64,000 nucleotides of DNA, taken from Mycobacterium colombiense CECT 3035. GTDB taxonomy: Bacteria; Actinomycetota; Actinomycetes; Mycobacteriales; Mycobacteriaceae. Location: contig NZ_CP020821.1 in NCBI RefSeq assembly GCF_002105755.1, positions 1,116,001-1,180,000 of the forward strand, given 5' to 3'. Positions 54,336 through 62,203 of the stretch are shown here, piece after piece (position 1 is the stretch's first letter; every line of letters begins with the position of its first letter). Under the pieces are notes generated by a model. It did not search any database. It had not been told where the DNA came from and was given only the letters and a program-made list of their open reading frames with translations. A program made the position numbers and the translations under genes.

Positions 54336-55316
54336 TTACACCGGATACCTGATCGGGGTTGCGTACACGTCCCGGCCGAGTTCGTCGGCCGGCGGCGACT
54401 CGGCGTTCATCACGGTCTGCAGCGCGGACTCCACCGCGGCCAGTGCCTCGCCCTCGATCCGGGCCAGTTCGTCTTCGCCGCATACGCCCGCGTCCGCGAG
54501 ATGCCGGCGGAAGCGTGGCACCGGGTCGGCGGCCAGCGCCGCCTCGAGTTGTTCGGCGGGGATGTAGGGCGCCCGGTCGCCGAAATAGTGGCCGCGGAAG
54601 CGGAAGGTCACGGCTTCGATGAACGTGGGGCCGCCGCCCTCGCGGGCCCGTTGCAGCGCCTGGTCCAGCGCGGCCTTCACCGCCAGCGGATCGTTGCCGT
54701 CGACGCGCACACCCGGCATCCCGTACCCCGCCGCCCGATCGGCCACCCGCTCGAGCTTCATCGTGTCTGTGGTCGGTGTCATCTCGGCGTACAGGTTGTT
54801 CTGGCAGACGAACACCATTGGCAGATCCCAGAGCGCGGCCATGTTGGCCGCCTCGTGGAAGGAACCGGTGTTGGTGGCACCGTCGCCGAAGCTCACCACG
54901 GTGACCCGGTCGAGCCCCTTGTGCTTGGCGGCCATCGCCAGCCCCACCGCCACCGGCGGCCCGGCCCCGACAATGCCGGTCGAAAGCATCACGCCGACCT
55001 CGGGTTTGGCGATGTGCATGGTGCCGCCCTTGCCCCGGCTCGCGCCGACGGTGCGGCCCATCATCTCGCCGTAGATCTCCTCGAGCGGCACCCCCTTGCC
55101 GATCAGGTCGTGCAGCCCGCGGTAGGTGGTCACCAGCTGGTCGTCGGGCCGCAGGGCCACACCCATCGCGGCGGCGATCGCCTCCTGGCCGCGCGACGGC
55201 CAGTACACGCACATGAACTCCCCGGTACCGATTCCCTTGGACAGCCGGTCGTCGGCGGCCTTCATCAGCGCCATCAGCGCGTAGAGGTGCCGTTGAACGG
55301 AGCGGTCGTCGGTCAT
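54336..55316 (-). CDS. 2-oxoacid dehydrogenase E1 component alpha subunit (ThDP)
   Basis: 326 residues. The ThDP/Mg motif runs from GDGATNT (144-150) to NN (173-174), with HEAANMAALWDLP between. YWPSRGQEAIAAAMGVAL and RGKGGTMHIA are the other conserved segments. Resembles acetoin dehydrogenase/branched-chain E1 alpha. It follows the mycofactocin SDR gene and precedes E1 beta. Confidence 0.92.
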   Translation of the reverse strand: MTDDRSVQRHLYALMALMKAADDRLSKGIGTGEFMCVYWPSRGQEAIAAAMGVALRPDDQLVTTYRGLHDLIGKGVPLEEIYGEMMGRTVGASRGKGGTMHIAKPEVGVMLSTGIVGAGPPVAVGLAMAAKHKGLDRVTVVSFGDGATNTGSFHEAANMAALWDLPMVFVCQNNLYAEMTPTTDTMKLERVADRAAGYGMPGVRVDGNDPLAVKAALDQALQRAREGGGPTFIEAVTFRFRGHYFGDRAPYIPAEQLEAALAADPVPRFRRHLADAGVCGEDELARIEGEALAAVESALQTVMNAESPPADELGRDVYATPIRYPV

Positions 55317-55359
55317 CGAGTAATCCCATTGTGGTGCACTATGTTCGGTGCCACCGCAG

Positions 55360-56223
55360 TCACGCGCCCGACCACGGCTTGACCTTGAGGAAGCCGCCGC
55401 CGTCCACGCGGAGTTGCTGGCCGGTGATGTAGCGGGCGGCGTCGGAGGCGAGGAACAGCACGGCCTCGCTGATGTCCTCGGGCTCGACGTAGGGGATCGG
55501 CATCGCCTGGACGAACGGGAAGACGGGTTCGGCGTCCACGCGGGTCGGTTCCTTCAGGTCGGGCCGGAACGCCCGGTACATCGGCGGGCTGTGCAACATG
55601 TCGGTGTTGACATTCGTCGGATGTACCGCGTTCATCCGGATGGAGAACGGGGCGAGCGCCAGCGCGAAGTCGTTGACATAATGCGCGGCAGCCAGTTTCG
55701 CGAAGGCATAGCCGGCCCCGCCGGGGCCGCCGTCGATGCCGGTGGTGTTCATCGACGACATGAAGGCCGCGTTGGAACCGATGACCACGATCGACGCGCC
55801 CGACTGCAGGTGTTTGAGGCTGGCGTGGACCAGGTTGAGCACGCCCACCAGATCCACGTCCACCGCGTCGGCGAAGGCCTTCGGCGGCAGGCCCGCCGTC
55901 AGAGGGCAGATGCCGGCGTTGGCGACCACGACGTCGAGGTGCCCGAATTCGGCCACGCCCTCGTCGATGGCCGCGGACAGGGCGACGCGGTCGCGGACGT
56001 CGGCGATCGCGGTGTGGGCACGCCGGCCCTCCTTCTCCACCAGCCGCGCCGTTTCGTCCAGGTCCTCGGGACGGGCCAGCGGATACTCGTTGGTGTCGAT
56101 ATCCGCACACAGGTCCACGGCGATGATGTCGGCACCCTCGGCGGCCAGCATCCGCGCGTGTGAACGGCCCTGACCGCGCGCGGCGCCACTGATCACGGCC
56201 ACCTTGCCCGTCACTCTGCCCAT
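55360..56223 (-). CDS. mycofactocin-coupled SDR-family oxidoreductase
   Basis: 287 residues. MGRVTGKVAVISGAARGQG with RSHARMLAAEG is the mycofactocin SDR signature, GSNAAFMSS holds the catalytic Ser, YAFAKLAAAHY the Tyr/Lys, and the insertion around 215-245 (YRAFRPDLKEPTRVDAEPVF) is typical. It is the first gene of the minus-strand catabolic operon and is divergent from the CaiB gene. It oxidises an alcohol, probably within the pathway, passing electrons to mycofactocin. Confidence 0.92.
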   Translation of the reverse strand: MGRVTGKVAVISGAARGQGRSHARMLAAEGADIIAVDLCADIDTNEYPLARPEDLDETARLVEKEGRRAHTAIADVRDRVALSAAIDEGVAEFGHLDVVVANAGICPLTAGLPPKAFADAVDVDLVGVLNLVHASLKHLQSGASIVVIGSNAAFMSSMNTTGIDGGPGGAGYAFAKLAAAHYVNDFALALAPFSIRMNAVHPTNVNTDMLHSPPMYRAFRPDLKEPTRVDAEPVFPFVQAMPIPYVEPEDISEAVLFLASDAARYITGQQLRVDGGGFLKVKPWSGA

Positions 56224-56459
56224 CGCACGTCCTTCGTCCGTGTGTCTACATCACGACCCGTATTGGGGCCCAACACCATTCGCTGTCGCGGCCGACATTG
56301 CGGCTGGACCGAATCGACTTCTCGCCCGCCGGTGCCGCCTCGCGGCACGCGGCCATCGCGGTGGGCGTCGGAATGCGACCTTCGGTCGGCTCCATCGCAT
56401 CTCTTCCACGGAAAACTGCGCTGACCTGCAGATGGGCTATCACTACGCCCAAGACTAGC

Positions 56460-56474
56460 TAGAATATCTAAAAT
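56460..56474. promoter_or_regulatory. AT-rich promoter/operator candidate in the SDR/CaiB divergent gap
   Basis: TAGAATATCTA followed by AAAT gives short inverted arms (TAGA/TCTA) and a -10-like TAAAAT, 33 bases before the CaiB start. The gap 56224-56506 must serve two divergent operons; no other strong site is seen in it. Confidence 0.35.
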
Positions 56475-56506
56475 AGCAAGGAATGGCCGCGACGAGGGGA
56501 TGGGCG

Positions 56507-57739
56507 ATGGCTGACGGGCACGGGGGAGTCCTTCGAGGCGTGCGGGTTGTCGAACTGGCATCGTGGACCTACGTGCCGTCCGCCGGTGCCGCCCTATCGG
56601 ACTGGGGCGCCGACGTCATCAAGGTGGAAGGCGTCGCCACCGGCGATCCGGGCCGCGCGCTGGTCGTCGGCGGGTTCACCCGGCAAGCGGCCCGCCCGGA
56701 TGCGGACTTCATCCTCGAACTGGGCAACCGCGGCAAGCGCAGCATCGCCGTCGACATCAAGTCGGAAACCGGTCGCGAGCTGTTCGGCCGGCTCCTGGCC
56801 AGTGCCGATGTGTTCTTGACCAATTGGCTGCCCGGCGCGCTCGAGCGGGCCCGGCTGACCGTCGACGACATCCGCGCGTTCAACCCGAACATCATCATCG
56901 CCCGCGGCACCGGGCTGGGGGTCCGCGGTCCCGACCGCGATCGGGGCGGATTCGATGCGGCGACATACCTGGCGCGGGGCGGGGTCGCCTACACGCTCAC
57001 CCCGTTCGGCAGCGAGACGCCCGCGGTCCAGGGGCCCGGCTTCGGTGACCTGCAGGGTGGGGCGACGCTGGCCGGCGGGGTGTGCGCCGCGCTGTTTCAC
57101 CGGGAACGCACCGGCGAACCGACGATTGTCGACTCATCGCTGCTGGCACAGGCGATGTGGTCGATAGCGCCGTCGATTTGTGCGGCCGACTTCTTCGATA
57201 TCGACGGGATCCCGGGTGCACCGCCGGGCCTGGCCATCAATCCGCTCGTCAATCGGTACAAGACGAAAGACGACAGGTGGATCCAGCTGGTGTTTCTCCA
57301 GCCCGACAAATACTGGGCGGGCTTCTGCCGGCGCATCGGCCTGGTGGAGCTGGCCGACGACGAGCGATTCGTCCCGTCCGGCAACCTGATCGCCAACGCG
57401 GCAGCGGCCACCGAGCTGCTGGCGAACACCTTCGCGAGCCACGACCTTGCGCACTGGCAGGCGGTGCTCGATGACGAGCCGGGCGTGTGGGGCGCGCTCG
57501 CGACGCCACGGGAGACCCTCAACGACCCGCAGGTCGAACCCAATGGATATGTGGTCACCAATGTCGACGATTACGGCGAGAAGTACCGAATCGTGGCCGC
57601 GCCAGTCCAATTCAATGAGACGCCACCGTCTCCCGCGCGCGCCCCGGAGCACGGGCAACACACCGAAGAGATCCTGCTGGAACTGGACGTCGGCTGGGAC
57701 GACATCGCCAGGGCGAAGGAAGCCAAGGCGATCCTGTAG
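56507..57739 (+). CDS. CaiB/BaiF CoA-transferase family protein
   Basis: 410 residues from ATG 56507, preceded by GAGGGG; an ATG at 56483 is possible. GVRVVELASWTYVPSAGAAL, DWGADVIKVEGVATGDPGRA and LGNRGKRSIAVDIKSE are family motifs, and GDLQGGATLAGGVCAALFHR contains the candidate catalytic Asp. It transfers CoA to the pathway acid. Single-domain, unlike the double protein at 21662-24025. Divergent from the mycofactocin SDR operon. Confidence 0.9.
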   Translation: MADGHGGVLRGVRVVELASWTYVPSAGAALSDWGADVIKVEGVATGDPGRALVVGGFTRQAARPDADFILELGNRGKRSIAVDIKSETGRELFGRLLASADVFLTNWLPGALERARLTVDDIRAFNPNIIIARGTGLGVRGPDRDRGGFDAATYLARGGVAYTLTPFGSETPAVQGPGFGDLQGGATLAGGVCAALFHRERTGEPTIVDSSLLAQAMWSIAPSICAADFFDIDGIPGAPPGLAINPLVNRYKTKDDRWIQLVFLQPDKYWAGFCRRIGLVELADDERFVPSGNLIANAAAATELLANTFASHDLAHWQAVLDDEPGVWGALATPRETLNDPQVEPNGYVVTNVDDYGEKYRIVAAPVQFNETPPSPARAPEHGQHTEEILLELDVGWDDIARAKEAKAIL

Positions 57740-58004
57740 CGAGCCGCAAGGCGTGGTCAGCGACTGATCGCGCTGTTTCACAGCCTGTTTCGCTACCACG
57801 TGTCGCGAATTTTGTTGATGTGCGGCCTGTTCCGAAACGGTCACAGCCGCATATCAATGTCAATGACACACTGGCACAACGCGACGGATCCGCAAATCAT
57901 TGCACAGGGCGCCTTTTGGGGATTGCGGCCGCGACGAAGCGCACGAATTCCTGCCGTTACGCGAGTAGCGGGTTTCGCGAGGGCGCAGCAGGAGGTATCA
58001 AAGC

Positions 58005-58292
58005 ATGACGACGAGCTGGGTTCCCGCCCAAACTTCGTGTGGCCCGAATTCCGGTCGCATCCTCGACACCGCGCGGGGCATCCTCATCGGCCTTCGCCGG
58101 TGTCCATCCGATGCCGCTTTGGACGAATTGCACAGCGCGGCAATCCGGCACAAAGTACCGGTATTCGCCATGGCGTGGGCGCTGGTCCACCTGGCGGGCG
58201 ACGGCGAGAAGACTCCCAGCTTCGTCGACGCGCAATCCGCGGCCCGCCATGAGTGGGGGCCGCTGTTCAAATCCGCCGCTCTGACCCGTTGA
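58005..58292 (+). CDS. small ANTAR-domain protein
   Basis: 95 residues, with the strong ribosome-binding site AGGAGG 9-10 bases upstream of the ATG. The ANTAR domain at about 18-65 reads ILDTARGILIGLRRCPSDAA and LDELHSAAIRHKVPVFAMAW, the pattern of RNA-binding antiterminators (a-K/R-G-I-L-…). There is no receiver or GAF sensor domain, so it is ANTAR-only. It may act on nascent transcripts; the target is unknown. Confidence 0.78.
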   Translation: MTTSWVPAQTSCGPNSGRILDTARGILIGLRRCPSDAALDELHSAAIRHKVPVFAMAWALVHLAGDGEKTPSFVDAQSAARHEWGPLFKSAALTR

Positions 58293-58529
58293 GCGCGCGC
58301 CAAGACGTTGGGGCGGCCGAGCTTTCGAGGGGTAACCCGGCCGCCTCCAACTTCAACACCATCGACGGCGACATCGACCCGAAACTGCCCTCGCGGGGCG
58401 ACGCTTCCCGGCTCCGGTTGCAGTGGCCGACGCGCGCACGCGGTGCCCGGCGGTGGCGAAGGGGCCGCGCCGCCACGCTACCGGCGTCCGAAATCGACTA
58501 CGGGATAAGGCTGTTCCGCTGAGGTTGCC

Positions 58530-60361
58530 CTACGTCGGCGGCGGCGGCAGCTGGCGCGGCCCGTCCGGCGGATCCAATTCGGGCGGCCCGTCCCGCTTCG
58601 TCAGCGCACGCCGGCGGCCGCCGTCCGCGGACTCCACCGACAAGTGATCCGCATCTTCTGCGGCCGGCCGCGGCAGGGACGGCTGGGAATGGCGTCCGGT
58701 CACCCGCCGGTGGGCTCGGCTGCCGGGTTCTTGCCGCGACGAGGCAACGAAGTCCGTCCGTGCCGAGCGGGTTTCGGGGTCCGCGGGCCGGCCGGAGAGC
58801 TCGGTGTCCGAGGCCTCCGAGTTGACCGTCACCCTGCGGCTGCGCTTGAGCGTGAACGTGATCTCTTCGGTCTCTTCGAGGACGCCTTCGAACACCTGGC
58901 GCGCGGTACGCAGTGGCTGGGTGGTGGTGTCGATCACCTTCGCGACGAACGGCGGCACCAGCGGGCGAATCCACCGGGCCGCGGCCTTGGTGGCGTCCGG
59001 AATCGACGGGATCGACGGCACATTCCGTTCCTCGTGGGCCTCGACCTCGCCGCCCGTCGGCAGGGGAGCGGGCAGGTTCTCCGGAACATCCGCCGGCTGG
59101 GCATCACCCGGGCCGGCTGCCGACTGGGGCGCGGGCAGTTGGGTGAGCGCCCGGCTGGCCGCCTCGGCCTCGGCGGCGATCGGCAGATATACGTCGTCGT
59201 CGGCCGGCTCGAAGGCCCGCCGCGACGGCGCGTGCGCCGGAGCGTCCAGGGCTTCGGAAACCCGGCGGCGCTGCTGCTCGCGGTCGATCTCGATCTGCGC
59301 CTCGATGGCGAGCCGGGCCTGCGTGAGTTGGTGCTCGGCCCAGAGGATTTCGGCCTCGCGGCGCACCTCGGCCCGCTTGACCGCGATGGCGGTGTCCGCG
59401 TCGAGTTCGGCGCGTTCGCGCTCGGCGCGTGAGCTGGCCCGGCGATCGTGGGTCGTCTCGCCGCGCCACAACCCCAGGATCAGCGGCGTCAGGTAGAGCA
59501 GCACGCACAGCGCGACCGTCAGCACCCGCAGGCTCACCGCCCCGGCCTCGGCGAAGGTGAGGTCGTTCATCGCGACCCAGCGCGCGCCGAGGCCCCGGCC
59601 GGCGTCCGCCACGACGGCGTCCCGCGCGGCGCGCAGCGCACCCTCCTGTCGCGAGATCGTGGCGTCCAGGTCCGGTGCGCGGCCGTCCCTGGCCGCCAGG
59701 GCGGCGTCCAGTTCGCGCTGGGCATCGGCGAGAAGATCGTTGGCCGTGCGGGTTTCGGGTCCGGCACCGGGGACACCGGTGATCCGGGTCTGCGGGCACC
59801 CGGGCGTCGGGTGGTATTCACAGCGGGCGACGACCAAGGCCTTGTCCTGGCGGTCCCTGGCCTGTGCGACGGCGGCGTCGAGCGCGGCGCGGGCGTCCCT
59901 GGTCTGCTGTAGCGACGCCGCCGCCTGCGCGACGGCCGGGGTCGATTCGGCGTTGCGCAATGCCCGCTCGTCGAGCCGGTGCTGGATGGGGCTGGACAGA
60001 ATGACCAGGGCCGCGAGCTCACCGACGACGACGCCCACCGCCCCGCCACCGCGGCGCGTCCGATGACGCCAGGTCGGCTGCGTTCCGGCCCCGGGATCGT
60101 GCCGCGGGTGATGGCGCCGACCAGCAGGCCGAAGACGAGGGTGAACGGGACGACGGCCGGCAGCGGCCAGCGGACCGATCCGCAGATCGCCAGGGTCGCG
60201 ACGAGCCAGGCCAACACCGCGCCCAACAATGCGACCGCGCCCGCGACGGCGTGGGCGGACCGTTCGTGACGCTCGCCCAGTTCGGGCCGGTGTCCACCAC
60301 CAAGCCAGATAAGCATCCCCGACACCAGGCCCGTGCGCTGCTCAGTTACTTCCTGGGGCAT
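58530..60361 (-). pseudogene. DUF4407 membrane protein, frameshifted
   Basis: From ATG 60361 the first frame codes MLIWLGGGHRPELGERHERS and two membrane helices (SAHAVAGAVALLGAVLAWLV, VVPFTLVFGLLVGAITRG), then loses sense after RPGVIGRAAVAG. At 60041-60044 (CCCC) one added base joins this to AVGVVVGELAALVILSSPIQ in the second frame, which continues with a coiled-coil-like region, a fourth helix (VLTVALCVLLYLTPLILGLW) and a long acidic/basic tail to 58530. The whole would be about 610 residues, DUF4407 with a mycobacterial C-terminal extension. Confidence 0.85.
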
Positions 60362-60578
60362 GAGACTGAAAACACCTCCACCATCAAGCCTTGCAGGCCA
60401 CCGCCCGACACATCGAATCGAAGTGCCCCGCCTGTGGTGCGCTTCACAAACCCGTCGGATCGGACACGGATCGCCCGCCGGATTTGCTGGTTCGACGAAA
60501 GGGGATCTGGCGCGGAATTCCTGCGACGCGAGCAGATCAGCGACCGTTCCGGCAGGTGACATGAGACGGTATAAGCCT

Positions 60579-61136
60579 ATGACGAACCACGATTATGTCA
60601 CCTACGAAGAGTTTGGCCGCAGGTTCTTCGAGGTGGCCGTCACCCCCGAGCGGGTCGCAAACGCGTTCGCCGACATCGCCGGCAGCGAGTTCGCCATGGA
60701 GCCGATAGCGCAGGGGCCGGGTGGGATCGCCAAAGTCAGCGCCAACGTCAAGATTCAGGACCCCCGGGTCACTCGGCGACTCGGCGACAGCATCACGTTC
60801 GTCATCCACATTCCGCTCTCGATCGACCTTTTGGTCGACCTGTGGCTCGACAAGCAGCGATTTGTGGTGTCCGGGGACATCCAGTTGCGCGCGACGGCGC
60901 GCGCGGCCGAACCGCTGTTGCTGATCGTCGACGTCGCCAAACCGCGGCCCTCCGACATCACCGTCAACGTGTCGTCGAAGTCGATCCGCGGCGAGGTGCT
61001 GCGGATCCTGGCCGGCGTCGACGGCGAGATCCGGCGGTTCATCGCGCAGTACGTCGCGGCCGAGATCGACGCGCCCCAGTCGCAGGCGGCGCAGATCATC
61101 GACGTGGCTCAGCAGCTGGAGCAGGCCTGGCCCTAG
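60579..61136 (+). CDS. conserved mycobacterial protein of unknown function
   Basis: 185 residues from ATG 60579; an ATG at 60561 is also in frame. The sequence TYEEFGRRFFEVAVTPERVA and IQDPRVTRRLGDSITFVIHI has no motif I can name. It alternates hydrophobic strands, and a C-terminal helix ends QAAQIIDVAQQLEQAW. The stop TAG forms the first three bases of a 54-bp tandem repeat. Confidence 0.7.
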   Translation: MTNHDYVTYEEFGRRFFEVAVTPERVANAFADIAGSEFAMEPIAQGPGGIAKVSANVKIQDPRVTRRLGDSITFVIHIPLSIDLLVDLWLDKQRFVVSGDIQLRATARAAEPLLLIVDVAKPRPSDITVNVSSKSIRGEVLRILAGVDGEIRRFIAQYVAAEIDAPQSQAAQIIDVAQQLEQAWP

Positions 61137-61290
61137 TGGCGATCGCGAGCGCGGCGTAGCCGGGCGAAGCGGGTCGCCACCATCGGCTAGTGGCGATCGC
61201 GAGCGCGGCGTAGCCGGGCGAAGCGGGTCGCCACCATCGGCGAGTGGCGATCGCGAGCGCGGCGTAGCCGGGCGAAGCGGGTCGCCACCG
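61134..61290 (+). repeat. 54-bp tandem repeat, three copies (MIRU/VNTR-like)
   Basis: Units start at 61134, 61188 and 61242; the third is complete to about 61290. Each begins TAG/GAG-TGGCGATCGCGAGC and ends GGGTCGCCACCATCGGC. The arms GTGGCGA and TCGCCAC are inverted, so each unit can fold. The units are nearly identical (only 1-2 differences). The first TAG is the stop codon of the gene upstream. Units of 53-54 bp with this make-up are typical of mycobacterial interspersed repeats. Confidence 0.88.
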
Positions 61291-61411
61291 TCCCGCCCCG
61301 GGCGTCGGGGCCCACGAATACGCGCGACGGTGGCGGGGTACCCAGCCACGAATGTGTGTTGTCGCCGGCAGGTGGTGCGGTGGCGTTTCTGATCCGTCCG
61401 GGGAGGAAGAC

Positions 61412-61840
61412 TTGGCTCGCGTAGATGTCTCGGTGAAGTCGCAGGTGGAGCCGGAAGCAGCCTGGAAGCTGGCGTCCGATCTGGATCGATTCGACGAGTG
61501 GATGACGATTTTCGCCGGATGGCGCGGGCCGGTGCCCGACAAGATCGAGAAGGGCACCTGCGTCTCGTCGTGCGTCAAGGTCAAGGGTTTCCGCAACATC
61601 ATTCACTGGGAGGTCACGCGGTACGACGAGCCGAAGGCGATCGAGTTGCGAGGCCGCGGCCGCGGCGGCATCCGCCTCACGGTGGCGATGAGCGTCGGCG
61701 ATGACCACCCCGGCTCGACGTTCCACCTGACCGCCGATCTCGGTGGTGGTTTGCTCAGCGGGCCGGTCGGGGGATTGGTCGCCCGGGTGCTGCGCTCCGA
61801 CGTGCAAAAGTCGGTGAACAACCTCGCGGCCCTGCAGTAG
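61412..61840 (+). CDS. SRPBCC-family protein, Rv0910/MK35-like
   Basis: 142 residues from TTG 61412, chosen because GGGGAGGAAGAC gives the ribosome-binding site and LARVDVSVKSQVEPEAAWKL is the family start. VKGFRNIIHWEVTRYDEPKA and the end GGLVARVLRSDVQKSVNNLA match the START-like fold of Mtb Rv0910. In Mtb, Rv0910 is reported as a toxin paired with Rv0909; no antitoxin-like gene is seen here. It may simply bind lipid or steroid. Confidence 0.82.
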   Translation: MARVDVSVKSQVEPEAAWKLASDLDRFDEWMTIFAGWRGPVPDKIEKGTCVSSCVKVKGFRNIIHWEVTRYDEPKAIELRGRGRGGIRLTVAMSVGDDHPGSTFHLTADLGGGLLSGPVGGLVARVLRSDVQKSVNNLAALQ

Positions 61841-61844
61841 CCGC

Positions 61845-62102
61845 CTATCGGGCCGGGTGCCTGATCACCCATTGCCGCTCGGCGTCGCGAATTCGCCTGC
61901 GGTCCATCGCAAGCCAGGACAGGCCGGCCCCGAACGCGAGCATCGAGATGATGGCAGCGGCAACCCCGGCGCCGGCCTCACCCAGCGCGAAATTCGCCAC
62001 GCACACCGCGAAGGCCAGCGCGGCTGCGGCGACCACGAGGAGCCCGGGTGTTGGCGCGGGTCGGTCGGTGGTCCGATCGTGGTCGGCAGGATCGTGCCTC
62101 AT
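61845..62102 (-). CDS. small two-helix membrane protein
   Basis: 85 residues. Hydrophilic N-terminus (1-17), then hydrophobic LLVVAAAALAFAVCVANFAL (about 21-40) and GVAAAIISMLAFGAGLSWLA (about 46-65), then a basic tail MDRRRIRDAERQWVIRHPAR. Conserved in layout among mycobacterial small membrane proteins, but I do not recognise a family. Convergent with the SRPBCC gene. Confidence 0.65.
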   Translation of the reverse strand: MRHDPADHDRTTDRPAPTPGLLVVAAAALAFAVCVANFALGEAGAGVAAAIISMLAFGAGLSWLAMDRRRIRDAERQWVIRHPAR

Positions 62103-62203
62103 GGCGTCTCCTCTGCTGTCACTTCCGTTTCGGCCCGATGTCCTCTAGCTACCCAAAGGGCCGTCGGGACAAACGACTTGGCGGAGGTAACGCGCGGTTA
62201 CGC

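Noticed and set aside
61134..61290. Three regularly spaced repeats as a CRISPR array
   Set aside because: The units follow each other directly with no unique spacers, and no cas genes are near. It is a tandem repeat.
61096..61602. Minus-strand open frame through the 54-bp repeats, coding an 18-residue repeat
   Set aside because: The open frame follows from the repeat length; the rest lies antisense to the SRPBCC gene. No ribosome-binding site or domain is seen.
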